From Riemerella anatipestifer ATCC 11845 = DSM 15868 (GTDB lineage Bacteria; Bacteroidota; Bacteroidia; Flavobacteriales; Weeksellaceae): a DNA stretch of 64,000 nucleotides. Made by a program: the position numbers and the translations under genes. Every line of letters begins with the position of its first letter. Within the stretch, counting starts at the first letter, position 1. The stretch covers positions 1,364,001 through 1,428,000 of the forward strand of contig NC_017045.1 in NCBI RefSeq assembly GCF_000252855.1, given 5' to 3'. The notes under the pieces were generated by a model. That model did not search any database and was not told the DNA's origin. It was given only the letters and a program-made list of their open reading frames with translations. Positions 52,933 through 62,278 of this stretch are shown here, in pieces.

Positions 52933-54795
52933 CTATTTTACTTCTAAAAAGTTATCTTCTGGATTTACATCTGCTAATCTTTGTGAAAAATCAATGCCTA
53001 GAACGGAAATTTGTTCTTTGTTAAAAGGTATTTCAAAAGTGTATTCTAAGGAAGTCCAATTCCAATAATCCAAAGTAGTGAAATTGCCTAAAAAGTCAGA
53101 TTTTTTAGGTGTTCTCATCATATTTAATGGGATATGGTAAGAAGTTATTTTTTTATCTTTGGTAAGTACTCCAAAATCTATAGGCATAGGAACTCCGCCT
53201 TTGTTTACTAAAGTAATGGTAGTAGAGTTGGGGTTATACTTTACTTCTTTTATGGCGTAGTCTATGGTTTTGGTGGTGTTAATCCAGTAATGTTTAAACC
53301 ATTTTAAATCCATACCAGATATTTTTTGAGCAATATGGAGAAAATCTCTATCAGTAGGGTGTTTTAGATGCCATTCATCATAGTATTTTAGTAGTGTGGT
53401 CTTCAAAAGGTCTTCTCCCATAATATACCCTAGCTGCACTAAGAAAAGCTCTCCTTTAGTATAGGAAGCTACGGAGTAGGCTGTGCCGTCGTCGTGATGG
53501 TCTGCAAACCAAACGGCAGGTTCTTCTTTTCCTGTTTTTACAAACTTTCTATAACCCTCTAAAGCACCTATAAAAGGGTTTGGCCAAGCCTCTTTAGGAG
53601 GGAAAAGCTGATACATAGCAAAGTCTTCGGCGTAAGAAGTAAAACCTTCGTCTAGCCAAGGTGTGGTACTTTCGTTAGTTGCTAACATCTGCTGATACCA
53701 GGAGTGTGCACCTTCGTGAGCCATTAGCCCAACTAGGCTTTCTAAACTTTTGGCTTCTCCAAGTATCATAGTACACATACCATATTCCATACCACCATCG
53801 CCACCTTGAACGAACGAATAGCTAGGATAAACATAGCGACCGAAGTTAGCATTCATAATTTGAAAGAACTTATTAACATAAGGTTTGGCTTGTTTCCAAT
53901 ACTCGGTTTTTTCATTTTTTTGATAAACGAAATAGACTTTCGGTCCATCAGGTACAATAAATTCCTCTACGGAATAGTCTGGGTCTGCCGCCCAAGCAAA
54001 GTCTAGAATATTTTTTGCTGTCCAATTCCAAGTCGCTTTACCATTGGCATCTGTTTTAGGTTTAGACTGCAAAGAGTAGCCTTTAACTTCGGTAGGGTTT
54101 GTAAGCGTTCCACCCGCACCTATAACATAGCTAGGGTCTATTTTGATATTGATGTTATAATCCGAAAAAGGAGCATGGAACTCTCTCCCTATATAATCAA
54201 AAGTTGCCCAGCCATCGTAGTCGTATTCTGCTAGTTTTGGGTACCATTGGGTCATGGTCATTTCTATGCCTTCTCGGTTTTGTCTTCCTGCTCTTCGGAT
54301 TTGATAAGGGATATTGGCGTCCCAATCCATAGTGAAAGTTGTCGTAGAGTTTGGTTTTATAGGTTGATTAAGATAGACCTTCATAATGGTTCCTTGAACT
54401 TCAAACTGGAGCTCTTTACCATTTTGTTTAATCCAATTTATTTTTTGGTTGCCTTCTTTCCCTTCAGGAATAGAAGCTAATCTAGAAACTATTTTTCCTG
54501 CTTTATTTTTTTCTACTAGCCTTTTGTCAGCATTGTCGCCTTGGTTTCTTACTCTTTCATCCATCATAGAGTTTGGTTTAAAGGCATTCCAATAGAGATG
54601 AAAGTAAACTTCCTTTAGCTCATCAGGAGAATTGTTGGTATAAGTAACGGACTGCTTGCCGTGGTAAGTGTAGTTATTAACATCTACATCAATATCCATA
54701 TTGTAGCTAGCGTGTTGTTGGTAGTATTTACCTTTTTGTGCATATCCCAACGAGGTTAAAAAAAGCGATAATGATAGAAAAAAATATTTTTTCAT
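52933..54795 (-). CDS. M1-family zinc metallopeptidase, exported
   Basis: A 620-residue peptidase with signal peptide (MKKYFFLSLSLFLTSLGYAQ). Zinc site HEGAH (residues 360-364) with the distant Glu383 in WLDEGFTSYAED. The GxMEN exopeptidase motif appears as GGMEYG (334-339): the Asn that binds the substrate N-terminus is Tyr, so specificity may differ from classical aminopeptidases. N-terminal beta domain (24-270) is standard. Expected in the periplasm, perhaps for uptake of peptides. Confidence 0.92.
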   Translation of the reverse strand: MKKYFFLSLSLFLTSLGYAQKGKYYQQHASYNMDIDVDVNNYTYHGKQSVTYTNNSPDELKEVYFHLYWNAFKPNSMMDERVRNQGDNADKRLVEKNKAGKIVSRLASIPEGKEGNQKINWIKQNGKELQFEVQGTIMKVYLNQPIKPNSTTTFTMDWDANIPYQIRRAGRQNREGIEMTMTQWYPKLAEYDYDGWATFDYIGREFHAPFSDYNINIKIDPSYVIGAGGTLTNPTEVKGYSLQSKPKTDANGKATWNWTAKNILDFAWAADPDYSVEEFIVPDGPKVYFVYQKNEKTEYWKQAKPYVNKFFQIMNANFGRYVYPSYSFVQGGDGGMEYGMCTMILGEAKSLESLVGLMAHEGAHSWYQQMLATNESTTPWLDEGFTSYAEDFAMYQLFPPKEAWPNPFIGALEGYRKFVKTGKEEPAVWFADHHDDGTAYSVASYTKGELFLVQLGYIMGEDLLKTTLLKYYDEWHLKHPTDRDFLHIAQKISGMDLKWFKHYWINTTKTIDYAIKEVKYNPNSTTITLVNKGGVPMPIDFGVLTKDKKITSYHIPLNMMRTPKKSDFLGNFTTLDYWNWTSLEYTFEIPFNKEQISVLGIDFSQRLADVNPEDNFLEVK

Positions 54796-54847
54796 TTTTC
54801 TGATAATTTTTAGTCTTCAAATATAACAAAATCTCATTTATTCATTA

Positions 54848-54882
54848 TTTGAATGGATTTCTGGTGAAAAAAGGTAACTTTG
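54848..54882 (+). promoter_or_regulatory. Promoter for the 118-residue protein
   Basis: TTTG (54848-54851), 23-bp spacer, TAACTTTG (54875-54882), 31 bp upstream of the start. Confidence 0.65.
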
Positions 54883-54913
54883 CAAGCGTAATAAAGACAA
54901 CAAATATTAAATT

Positions 54914-55270
54914 ATGGCTACAGAACAAGAGCTTTGGGGTAGGGTAGAACAGTTTTTTGTAGAGCATTTTCAGAGTGAAAGCAATCCGTCATTGGAAACA
55001 ATATCGTTTCTTATAGGCGTACAGGAATTGGGTGGTGGAAAACAAAAATATACCAAAGATGACAAACTAAATCTTCTCCATATAGCGGTGTGTAGGTTAT
55101 TAGAGCCGTTTGGTTATTATAAATTTAAAGAGTACGATGCGGAAGGCTGGCCTCACTACGAGGAATTAGAGCCTCTGCCTGAGCTAAAACCTAATGAGCA
55201 AAGTATTCTTATGAAAAAAGCAATTATACAATATTTTATAGATGAGGATTTGCTAGAACAAGAAAGTTAG
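54914..55270 (+). CDS. Conserved small protein, unknown
   Basis: A 118-residue acidic soluble protein. It begins MATEQELWGRVEQFFVEHF and has SFLIGVQELGGGKQKYTKDDKLNLLHIAVCRLLEPFG, a pattern I associate with an unnamed Flavobacteriia family. Helical, no catalytic motif. It stands alone with promoter and terminator. Confidence 0.75.
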   Translation: MATEQELWGRVEQFFVEHFQSESNPSLETISFLIGVQELGGGKQKYTKDDKLNLLHIAVCRLLEPFGYYKFKEYDAEGWPHYEELEPLPELKPNEQSILMKKAIIQYFIDEDLLEQES

Positions 55271-55296
55271 AGGTGCGAAACTCATAATAATCTGTT

Positions 55297-55347
55297 AAAA
55301 AACTCGTTTTTAAGATAAAATTTCTAAAAAACGAGTTTTATTGTTTT
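55297..55347 (+). terminator. Terminator upstream of the two-component system
   Basis: AAAACTCGTTTTT pairs with AAAAACGAGTTTT, followed by a T-rich tract. Confidence 0.75.
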
Positions 55348-55397
55348 TTTGTTGATAAGAAATATTTAATTTTAACATCTGAAAAATAACCTGAAAA

Positions 55398-56942
55398 GTG
55401 CGTAACAAATTTATTCCTATTATATCTATTTTGATGACGATTTCTCTATTGGTGTTCGTCAGTTTTCAATTTTATTGGCTTAAGGAATATTATAGCTCTA
55501 TTGAAGAAGAATTCGCAGGCAAGGTTCAAAAAGTTTTGGAACGCTCCACGCAAGATATTTCTAATATTGAAATAGATAAATATCTAAAAGAATATGAAGG
55601 CTTCCAAGCTTCTATAAATGAGGATAAAAACAAACCTACTCTAAATATTATCAGGCAAGTACAAGATTCGGCAGATAAAAAACTTATTTCCTTTAGTAGA
55701 AGTATTATAGAACCTCAGAAAATACCAGTTTCCTCTAAAGGAGACACTTTGGAAAGGGTTAAAGTCTATGCTGATGAGGGTATTTATCGTTTGAAAGGAG
55801 CAGGGCGTACAACAGAATTGCTTACGGCACAACTGAGTAAAGATATCAATGATAATACTTTTACTTTCAGAGATTTTGCTAAACTAAATGCGAATAACTT
55901 GCCCATACACAAAAGAGTAAGTGGTAAGGAGATAGATTCAGTACTGTCTAAAGAGTTTCAAAAAATAGGTATTAGTGCTAAATTTGGTTATGGTGTGCTA
56001 GATAAAAATAAAAAACTAACCACTATTGCTGATGAGGTTTACCTTGAAAATCAATCTAAAGCTAATTATAGTTTTCCTCTTTTTACCGATAAAGAAGAGC
56101 AGCCTATTTACACCTTGTCGCTTGTTTTTCCAGATAAAAAATACTCTTTGTTAAGGGATAATTTGCCATTGCTTTTAGGAACTGTTTTTTCACTTTTAAC
56201 TATTGTATTTATTTACATTATTTCTATCAATTATATGCTGAGACAGAAAAAAATAGCAGAAGTAAAAACAGACTTTCTTAATAATATGTCTCATGAGTTC
56301 AAAACGCCTTTAGCTACAATTTCGGTGGCTACGGATTCTTTGGCAAACGATAAAATAGCTAGTGATCCAATTAAAGTAAAATATTACTCTGGACTCATAA
56401 AGCAAGAAAATCTCCGAATGAAAAAACAGGTGGAGAATGTCCTCAATATGTCAAAGTTAGAGAGGAACGAAATGAAGCTTTTCTTGCGAGAAACCAATTT
56501 GAGGGAGTTGATAAGAAACATTGCTAATTCTGTTAGGCTTATTGTAAACGAAAGAGGCGGAAGGCTTACAGAAGATTTTAAGGCAGAACGCTATAATCTA
56601 AAAGTAGATGAGTTTCATTTATCTAATACGCTTATCAATCTACTGGATAATGCGAATAAATATTCACCAGATAAGCCCGAAATTAAAATTGCAACCCGCA
56701 ACGAGGGAAATTATTATGTGATAGAAATTTCGGATAAAGGTATGGGAATGGAGCCTCAAAATAAAACTAAGATATTTGAGAAGTTCTTTAGAGAAGAAAC
56801 AGGGAATGTACATAATGTAAAAGGTCAAGGTTTGGGGCTTTCCTATGTTAAGAAAATAATAGAACTCCACAAAGGACAAATTAGTGTAGAAACCCAAAAA
56901 GGAAAGGGAAGTACCTTTATTGTAAAACTTCCAATGATTTAA
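55398..56942 (+). CDS. rprX: Sensor histidine kinase (RprX type)
   Basis: A 514-residue kinase starting at GTG 55398. Two membrane helices (about residues 6-27 and 253-278) bracket a ~225-residue periplasmic sensor without a known domain. Then the HisKA box with phospho-acceptor His299 in NNMSHEFKTPLATI, and the ATPase boxes: N box LLDNANKYSP, G1 ISDKGMGM, F box KIFEKFFRE and G2 GQGLGLSYVKKI. Close in layout to RprX of Bacteroides, hence the tentative symbol. It is 18 bp from its response regulator. Confidence 0.9.
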   Translation: MRNKFIPIISILMTISLLVFVSFQFYWLKEYYSSIEEEFAGKVQKVLERSTQDISNIEIDKYLKEYEGFQASINEDKNKPTLNIIRQVQDSADKKLISFSRSIIEPQKIPVSSKGDTLERVKVYADEGIYRLKGAGRTTELLTAQLSKDINDNTFTFRDFAKLNANNLPIHKRVSGKEIDSVLSKEFQKIGISAKFGYGVLDKNKKLTTIADEVYLENQSKANYSFPLFTDKEEQPIYTLSLVFPDKKYSLLRDNLPLLLGTVFSLLTIVFIYIISINYMLRQKKIAEVKTDFLNNMSHEFKTPLATISVATDSLANDKIASDPIKVKYYSGLIKQENLRMKKQVENVLNMSKLERNEMKLFLRETNLRELIRNIANSVRLIVNERGGRLTEDFKAERYNLKVDEFHLSNTLINLLDNANKYSPDKPEIKIATRNEGNYYVIEISDKGMGMEPQNKTKIFEKFFREETGNVHNVKGQGLGLSYVKKIIELHKGQISVETQKGKGSTFIVKLPMI

Positions 56943-56960
56943 TTATAAAAAAATTAAGCT

Positions 56961-57647
56961 ATGAGCAACAGGATATTATTAGTAGAAGATGACCAAAGTT
57001 TCGGAGCGGTGCTTAAAGATTACCTAAGCATAAATAACTTTGAAGTTACCCTTGCTACAGACGGCGAGGAAGGTCTTAAAGAATATACAAATAACGATTT
57101 TGATATTTGTATATTTGATGTTATGATGCCAAAAAAAGACGGCTTCACATTAGCAGAAGATGTTAAGAAATTAGGGAAAAATATTCCAATTATCTTCCTA
57201 ACAGCACGAAATTTAAGAGAGGATATCTTGAAAGGTTATCAGTTAGGTGCAGACGATTATATAACAAAACCTTTTGATACCGAACTGTTACTTTATAAAA
57301 TTAAGGCGATTTTATCCAGAAGTACTTCTTTGGAAGAAGAAGAGCAAGAGCAATTTAGCATTAGCAATATAGAGTTTGACTCTATGTTGAGGCAGCTTAA
57401 AGTACACGATAAAGAATATAAACTTTCTCCAAAAGAGAACGAGCTTTTGAAGTTGTTTTGTCTCCACAGAAACGACTTTATGCCTAGAGATTTAGCACTT
57501 CGTAAAATATGGAAAAAAGAAAACTATTTTACCGCTAGAAGTATGGATGTATATATCGCTAAATTAAGAAAATTGCTTAAAGATGATGATGGTCTAGAAA
57601 TCATCAATGTACACGGGGAAGGGTTTAGGCTTCTAGTTAAAAATTAA
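56961..57647 (+). CDS. rprY: OmpR-family response regulator (RprY type)
   Basis: A 228-residue regulator. Receiver domain with acidic pair LLVEDD, phospho-acceptor Asp53 (CIFDVMMPKKDG), Thr in FLTARN and Lys in YITKPFD. C-terminal winged-helix DNA-binding domain (about 135-228; LSPKENELLKLFCLHRNDF, VYIAKLRKLLKDD and INVHGEGFRLL). It is coexpressed with the upstream kinase. Targets are unknown; RprY in Bacteroides responds to envelope and oxidative stress. Confidence 0.92.
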   Translation: MSNRILLVEDDQSFGAVLKDYLSINNFEVTLATDGEEGLKEYTNNDFDICIFDVMMPKKDGFTLAEDVKKLGKNIPIIFLTARNLREDILKGYQLGADDYITKPFDTELLLYKIKAILSRSTSLEEEEQEQFSISNIEFDSMLRQLKVHDKEYKLSPKENELLKLFCLHRNDFMPRDLALRKIWKKENYFTARSMDVYIAKLRKLLKDDDGLEIINVHGEGFRLLVKN

Positions 57648-57656
57648 ATTAAATAG

Positions 57657-57690
57657 CTGGTTCAAAATAATTGTGAATCAGTTTTTTTTT
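57657..57690 (+). terminator. Terminator after the two-component system
   Basis: CTGGTTCA pairs with TGAATCAG (one G-U pair), followed by eight T. Confidence 0.75.
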
Positions 57691-57795
57691 GTTAAAGCAA
57701 ATAGAGTTCTACAGATGATAGATAAAGTAGTTAATCATCGCCTCATAAAACTCGCTCAGACATAAAAAGAGATTTATATCAATACAAAATTTCAT

Positions 57796-57803
57796 TATCT
57801 TTG
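57796..57803 (+). promoter_or_regulatory. -7 element 4 bp before the DUF4290 start
   Basis: TATCTTTG ends 4 bp before the ATG at 57808, so the transcript probably begins at or beside the start codon. It drives DUF4290-murA and probably miaA. Confidence 0.65.
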
Positions 57804-57807
57804 CGAA

Positions 57808-58461
57808 ATGGAATACAATACCCAAAAGACAAACTTACAATTACCCGAATATGGGAGAATTATACAAGAACTTGTAGAATATTGCAAGACGCTTCCTTCC
57901 AAGGAAGAAAGAAATAAAGTTGCCAAAGCTATTGTTGATTTTATGGGACAGAGAAATCCGCAACTTCGAGACGAGGAAAACTACGCACATAAGCTTTGGG
58001 ATCATTTGTATATTATTTCAGGTTATGATTTAGATGTAGATGCACCATATCCTTTTCCTACGCCAGAGGAAATCAATCAGAAGCCTAAAAAGATGGATTA
58101 TCCTAAGCTACAAGGAGACTATAAATTCTATGGTAAAAGCATTTTGCAACTTATAGAAAGAGCTTTAGAACTAGAAGATGGCGATGAGAAAGAGGCTCTT
58201 ATAGAGGTAATTGCTAATAATATGAAAAAGTCGTACAATGTTTATAATAAAGAACATGTACAAGACGATGTTATCTTCCGCCATTTAAAGGAACTTTCTG
58301 AAAATAGATTAGATTTAACAGGGATAGATTCTTTAGAAAAGAGTAAAATCTATTATAATTCTAATAAGAATAACCCTAAATATCAAAACAAACATCAGAA
58401 TAATAATGGAAATAATAGAAGAAAATATAACTCTAACAATAAATACAAAAGAAAATCATAA
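57808..58461 (+). CDS. DUF4290 family protein
   Basis: A 217-residue protein of the Bacteroidota-specific DUF4290 family: MEYNTQKTNLQLPEYGRIIQ and KLWDHLYIISGYDLDVDAP are typical. After about residue 165 comes an Asn/Lys-rich low-complexity tail (NNNGNNRRKYNSNNKYKRKS), basic and probably RNA- or protein-binding. Function is unknown, but in this phylum it is usually next to murA, as here (stop and start overlap by one base), so a link with cell-wall synthesis is plausible. Confidence 0.92.
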   Translation: MEYNTQKTNLQLPEYGRIIQELVEYCKTLPSKEERNKVAKAIVDFMGQRNPQLRDEENYAHKLWDHLYIISGYDLDVDAPYPFPTPEEINQKPKKMDYPKLQGDYKFYGKSILQLIERALELEDGDEKEALIEVIANNMKKSYNVYNKEHVQDDVIFRHLKELSENRLDLTGIDSLEKSKIYYNSNKNNPKYQNKHQNNNGNNRRKYNSNNKYKRKS

Positions 58462-59768
58462 TGAGTGGTGCTTTTCAAATCAGAGGCGGTAAAAGACTTC
58501 AAGGCGAAATTACGCCCCAAGGAGCTAAAAATGAAGCTCTACAAATATTATGTGCTGTTTTATTAACAGATCAAGAAGTAAGAATAAAAAATATACCTGA
58601 TATACAAGATGTTAATAAGCTAATTGGTATACTGGGAGACCTAGGTGTTAAGGTAACCAAAAATGGAAAAGGGGACTATATCTTCAAGGCTGATAGTCTT
58701 AATTTAGATTATCTTAAATCCGAAGAATTTAAAAAAGAAGGAGCTAAACTTAGAGGTTCTATTATGCTTTTAGGTCCTATGTTGGCTAGGTTTGGCGAAG
58801 GTTATATGCCAACTCCAGGAGGAGACAAGATAGGAAGAAGAAGGTTAGATACTCATTTTCAGGGATTTGTTGAGCTTGGTGCAGAGTTTCATTTTAATGA
58901 TGTAGAAAGTTTTTATAGTCTAAAAGCAAAGTCTTTACAAGGTAAATTTATCCTTTTAGAAGAAGCATCAGTAACAGGTACGGCTAATATTATTATGGCG
59001 GCTGTATTAGCGAAAGGTAAAACTAGAATTTACAATGCTGCTTGTGAGCCTTATTTACAACAGCTTTGTAAAATGCTTAACCGAATGGGAGCTCAAATTT
59101 CGGGTATCGGCTCAAATTTATTAACCATAGAAGGTGTTTCATATTTACATGGTACAGAACACACTATGTTGCCGGATATGGTAGAAATAGGCTCTTGGAT
59201 AGGGTTGGCAGCAATGACGAAGTCTGAAATCACCATTAAAGATGTTCACTGGAATCAGTTGGGGATTATTCCAAATACTTTTAGAAAATTGGGTATTCAG
59301 CTAGAGAAAAGCGGTGAAGATATTTATATCCCAGCACAAGAACACTACAAAATACAGAAATTTATAGATGGCTCTATTTTAACCATTTCTGATGCACCTT
59401 GGCCAGGTTTCACGCCAGATTTGCTGTCTATTATGTTGGTAGTAGCAACTCAAGCTAAAGGAAGTGTATTGATACATCAAAAAATGTTTGAATCTCGATT
59501 GTTCTTTGTGGATAAACTGATAGATATGGGAGCTCAGATTATCCTTTGTGACCCACACCGAGCTACGGTTATTGGTCTTAATCAAGAAACGCCACTTAGA
59601 GGTACTGTGATGACTTCCCCTGATATTCGTGCAGGAAATGCACTTTTGGTAGCTGCACTTTCGGCTGAAGGTAAATCTATCATTCATAATATAGAGCAGA
59701 TAGACCGAGGTTACGAAAATATAGATGGCAGGCTCAAGGCTTTAGGAGCAGATATAGAGCGTATATAA
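58461..59768 (+). CDS. murA: UDP-N-acetylglucosamine 1-carboxyvinyltransferase, Asp-type active site
   Basis: A 435-residue enzyme for the first committed step of peptidoglycan synthesis. Family sections: GAKNEALQILCAVLL, TPGGDKIGRRRLDTHFQGF, ASVTGTANIIMAAVLA and RAGNALLVAALSAEGKS. The catalytic-loop residue that is Cys in E. coli (Cys115, in PGGCxIG) is Asp122 here (codon 58824-58826). Asp at this place keeps activity but prevents alkylation by fosfomycin, as known for the Mycobacterium and Chlamydia enzymes. Confidence 0.96.
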   Translation: MSGAFQIRGGKRLQGEITPQGAKNEALQILCAVLLTDQEVRIKNIPDIQDVNKLIGILGDLGVKVTKNGKGDYIFKADSLNLDYLKSEEFKKEGAKLRGSIMLLGPMLARFGEGYMPTPGGDKIGRRRLDTHFQGFVELGAEFHFNDVESFYSLKAKSLQGKFILLEEASVTGTANIIMAAVLAKGKTRIYNAACEPYLQQLCKMLNRMGAQISGIGSNLLTIEGVSYLHGTEHTMLPDMVEIGSWIGLAAMTKSEITIKDVHWNQLGIIPNTFRKLGIQLEKSGEDIYIPAQEHYKIQKFIDGSILTISDAPWPGFTPDLLSIMLVVATQAKGSVLIHQKMFESRLFFVDKLIDMGAQIILCDPHRATVIGLNQETPLRGTVMTSPDIRAGNALLVAALSAEGKSIIHNIEQIDRGYENIDGRLKALGADIERI

Positions 59769-59792
59769 TAGTCAGAAAATACTTTTGTCATC

Positions 59793-60701
59793 TTGGCTAG
59801 AACACTTATATCTGTTGTAGGTCCTACGGGAATAGGTAAAACCGAATTGGCAATAAAAATAGCCCAGTTTTTCGGTACTGAGATTTTATCCTGCGACTCA
59901 CGACAGTTTTTTAAGGAAATACCTATTGGTACAGCCGCTCCTTCTAAGGAGGAGTTGGCTATTGTGCCACATCATTTTATAGGGCATTTATCTATTACAG
60001 AAGATTATTCTATCGGTCGGTACGAAAAGGAAGCTTTGGCTTTATTAGATAAGTTGTTTCAGAAATATAAAGTCGTGGTAATGGTAGGCGGTAGTGGTAT
60101 GTATGAGAAGGCGGTAGTGGAAGGTCTTAATGATTTGCCAGAAGCTAACGAAGATTATACTAAAGAACTTGAACAAATCTTTAATAAGGAAGGGATAGAA
60201 GCTTTACAGAAGCAGTTAGAAGCACAAGATGAGGTCTATTATCAGCAGGTGGATAAAGATAATCCTAGACGCTTGATAAGAGCTTTAGATATTATTAAAC
60301 AAACAGGGAAACCTTATTCTGAAATTATAGCTGAAACTAAGCCTAAAAGAAACTTTAATACTATTAGGATTGTACTCACAGCACCCAGAGAAATTATCTA
60401 TGAAAGAATCAACCAAAGGGTGGATAGAATGATGGAGAAAGGCTTGCTAGATGAGGTTAAAGGTTTACTTCAATATCAAGATAGAGTAGCTTTGAATACA
60501 GTGGGTTATACAGAGTTGTTTAATTACTTGAATGGTGATTGGGAGTTAGATTTTGCTGTTTCCGAGATTAAGAAAAACTCTAGACGCTATGCGAAACGCC
60601 AAATGACCTGGAACCGAAAACTTCCTCATCTGATAGAACTTCCGTACCAATATTCTAAGGAGGAATTAGTATCTTTGCTTAATAACTTAAATTTAAAATA
60701 A
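59793..60701 (+). CDS. miaA: tRNA dimethylallyltransferase
   Basis: A 302-residue enzyme that prenylates A37 of tRNAs reading codons starting with U. P-loop VVGPTGIGKTELAI, the DSRQFFKEIPIGTAAPS motif, VGGSGMYEKAVVEG (usually VGGTGLY), and the C-terminal NSRRYAKRQMTWNRK. The start is TTG 59793: it gives MARTLISVVGPTG, the expected N-terminus, and no ATG lies nearby. Follows murA by 24 bp. Confidence 0.95.
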   Translation: MARTLISVVGPTGIGKTELAIKIAQFFGTEILSCDSRQFFKEIPIGTAAPSKEELAIVPHHFIGHLSITEDYSIGRYEKEALALLDKLFQKYKVVVMVGGSGMYEKAVVEGLNDLPEANEDYTKELEQIFNKEGIEALQKQLEAQDEVYYQQVDKDNPRRLIRALDIIKQTGKPYSEIIAETKPKRNFNTIRIVLTAPREIIYERINQRVDRMMEKGLLDEVKGLLQYQDRVALNTVGYTELFNYLNGDWELDFAVSEIKKNSRRYAKRQMTWNRKLPHLIELPYQYSKEELVSLLNNLNLK

Positions 60702-60702
60702 A

Positions 60703-61260
60703 ATGGCTAGAACACCGTCTAATATGTTGGATTTAGGAACTAAAGCTCCTTTTTTTGAGCTTCCTAATCCTGCTAAAAATAACGAATTACAATCTTTAGA
60801 TAACTTAAAAGGAGAGAAAGGAACATTGGTAGTTTTTATGTGTAACCACTGTCCGTTTGTGATTCATGTGATAGATAAATTAGCAGAACTCTATGAAGAT
60901 TATAAGGCTAAAGGAATCGAGTTTATCGCAATTAATTCTAATGATATAGAGAACTATCCTGCGGATTCACCAGAGTTAATGATTGATTTTGCTGAAGAAC
61001 ACAGTGTTAATTTCCCTTATTTATTTGATGAGAGTCAAGCTATTGCTAAAGCCTACGATGCTGCGTGTACTCCAGATTTTTATTTCTTTGATGAAAAATT
61101 AGACTTAGTATATAGAGGTCAGATGGACGATTCTCGCCCAGGAAATCAGCACGAGGTAACGGGAGAGGATTTAATTATTGCTTTTGAAAACCTTTTAGCA
61201 GAACAACCACAAGAAGAACTACAAAAGCCTAGCTTAGGTTGTAATATTAAATGGAAATAA
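60703..61260 (+). CDS. Thioredoxin-fold (AhpC/TSA-type) protein
   Basis: A 185-residue cytosolic redoxin. Active site CNHCPF (residues 48-53) follows a beta-strand GTLVVFM; later ACTPDFYFFDEKLDLVYRGQ contains the cis-Pro region. The CNHC core resembles the family of thiol peroxidase-like proteins found across Bacteroidota and Cyanobacteria. A last Cys is in LGCNIKWK. It starts 1 bp after the miaA stop. Confidence 0.88.
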   Translation: MARTPSNMLDLGTKAPFFELPNPAKNNELQSLDNLKGEKGTLVVFMCNHCPFVIHVIDKLAELYEDYKAKGIEFIAINSNDIENYPADSPELMIDFAEEHSVNFPYLFDESQAIAKAYDAACTPDFYFFDEKLDLVYRGQMDDSRPGNQHEVTGEDLIIAFENLLAEQPQEELQKPSLGCNIKWK

Positions 61261-61288
61261 AAGATTAAGTCTAGAAAGTATCTGTAAA

Positions 61289-61837
61289 GTGAAAAATAGA
61301 AGCAGAGTAATTGCGTTGGGATTGTTATTTCTAGTTGCGGGAGGATTTATTGTTTATAAATTAAATAAAGACTTTTTGCTTTTATGGAATAGTAATTCAA
61401 TGAAAGTAACTGCTGACAGTCCATTAACAAAAGATAAAGTGAAGATTGAATTTGGTAATGGTGTTAATTCAATTAATCGTACAACAGATGCTGAACTTTT
61501 CAGTAGGAGAGAGAAATATATCATTTTATATGACGGTAAGATTAAGGATAAAATGATGAATGAATATGGAGAGAATGATTTTTTGATTACCTATGATGAT
61601 AAGTACTATTTCTCTTTCCGACAGTTTAAACTTAATAGAAGACACCAACACGACTATAAGTTCCATTTTTACCCTAAAGGCGATAAAATATACATTGCTG
61701 TTGATATAAAAGGGCAAGATGCAATGAAATTTAAGAGACCTATGATTGATATTAAATTAGTGGATAAATATATATGCAATACTCCAATTGATAGTGCTGG
61801 AGGTATTTATAATATGATTGAGCTAGAAAAAGAGTAG
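61289..61837 (+). CDS. Single-pass membrane protein, unknown
   Basis: A 182-residue protein starting at GTG 61289. One N-terminal membrane helix (residues 7-26) anchors a basic, beta-rich extracytoplasmic domain (about 40-182) with regularly spaced aromatic residues. I do not recognise a family. It is 28 bp from the redoxin gene and ends before a bidirectional terminator. Confidence 0.65.
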   Translation: MKNRSRVIALGLLFLVAGGFIVYKLNKDFLLLWNSNSMKVTADSPLTKDKVKIEFGNGVNSINRTTDAELFSRREKYIILYDGKIKDKMMNEYGENDFLITYDDKYYFSFRQFKLNRRHQHDYKFHFYPKGDKIYIAVDIKGQDAMKFKRPMIDIKLVDKYICNTPIDSAGGIYNMIELEKE

Positions 61838-61901
61838 ATATTAAGTGTTGGTTTCAAGATAAATTTTATTTTAATACTCATAACTACAAAAAAAACAAAA
61901 T

Positions 61902-61939
61902 AAAAACTCCGCTTCAAAATTTTTGAAGCGGAGTTTTTT
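61902..61939. terminator. Bidirectional terminator
   Basis: AAAAACTCCGCTTCAAAA pairs perfectly with TTTTGAAGCGGAGTTTTT; it serves the plus-strand genes and rpmA on the minus strand. Confidence 0.88.
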
Positions 61940-61986
61940 CATGTTTAACAATTAAACTTTACGTATGCAAAAAGTTATTTTTCTTA

Positions 61987-62244
61987 TTAAGCGTTAGGCT
62001 CTACAGATACAAAAGATCTGTTGTTAGCTTTTTTCTTAAATACCACTGTACCATCTACTAATGCAAACAGAGTATGGTCTTTACCAATCCCTACATTTTC
62101 TCCAGGGTGGTGTTGTGTACCTCTCTGTCTTACAATAATATTTCCAGCGATAGCTTCTTGCCCTCCGAAAATCTTCACACCTAATCTTTTAGAGTGAGAT
62201 TCTCTACCGTTTTTGGAACTACCAACTCCTTTCTTGTGTGCCAT
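61987..62244 (-). CDS. rpmA: Ribosomal protein bL27
   Basis: An 85-residue bL27 whose N-terminus [20 protein letters not shown] reaches the peptidyl-transferase centre; the segment [19 protein letters not shown] is canonical. There is no N-terminal processing extension as found in Firmicutes. It lies 34 bp downstream of rplU in the usual order. Confidence 0.98.
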   Translation of the reverse strand: MAHKKGVGSSKNGRESHSKRLGVKIFGGQEAIAGNIIVRQRGTQHHPGENVGIGKDHTLFALVDGTVVFKKKANNRSFVSVEPNA

Positions 62245-62278
62245 TTTGTTTTAAAGTTTTTTTAGGTTGAAAAAATAC

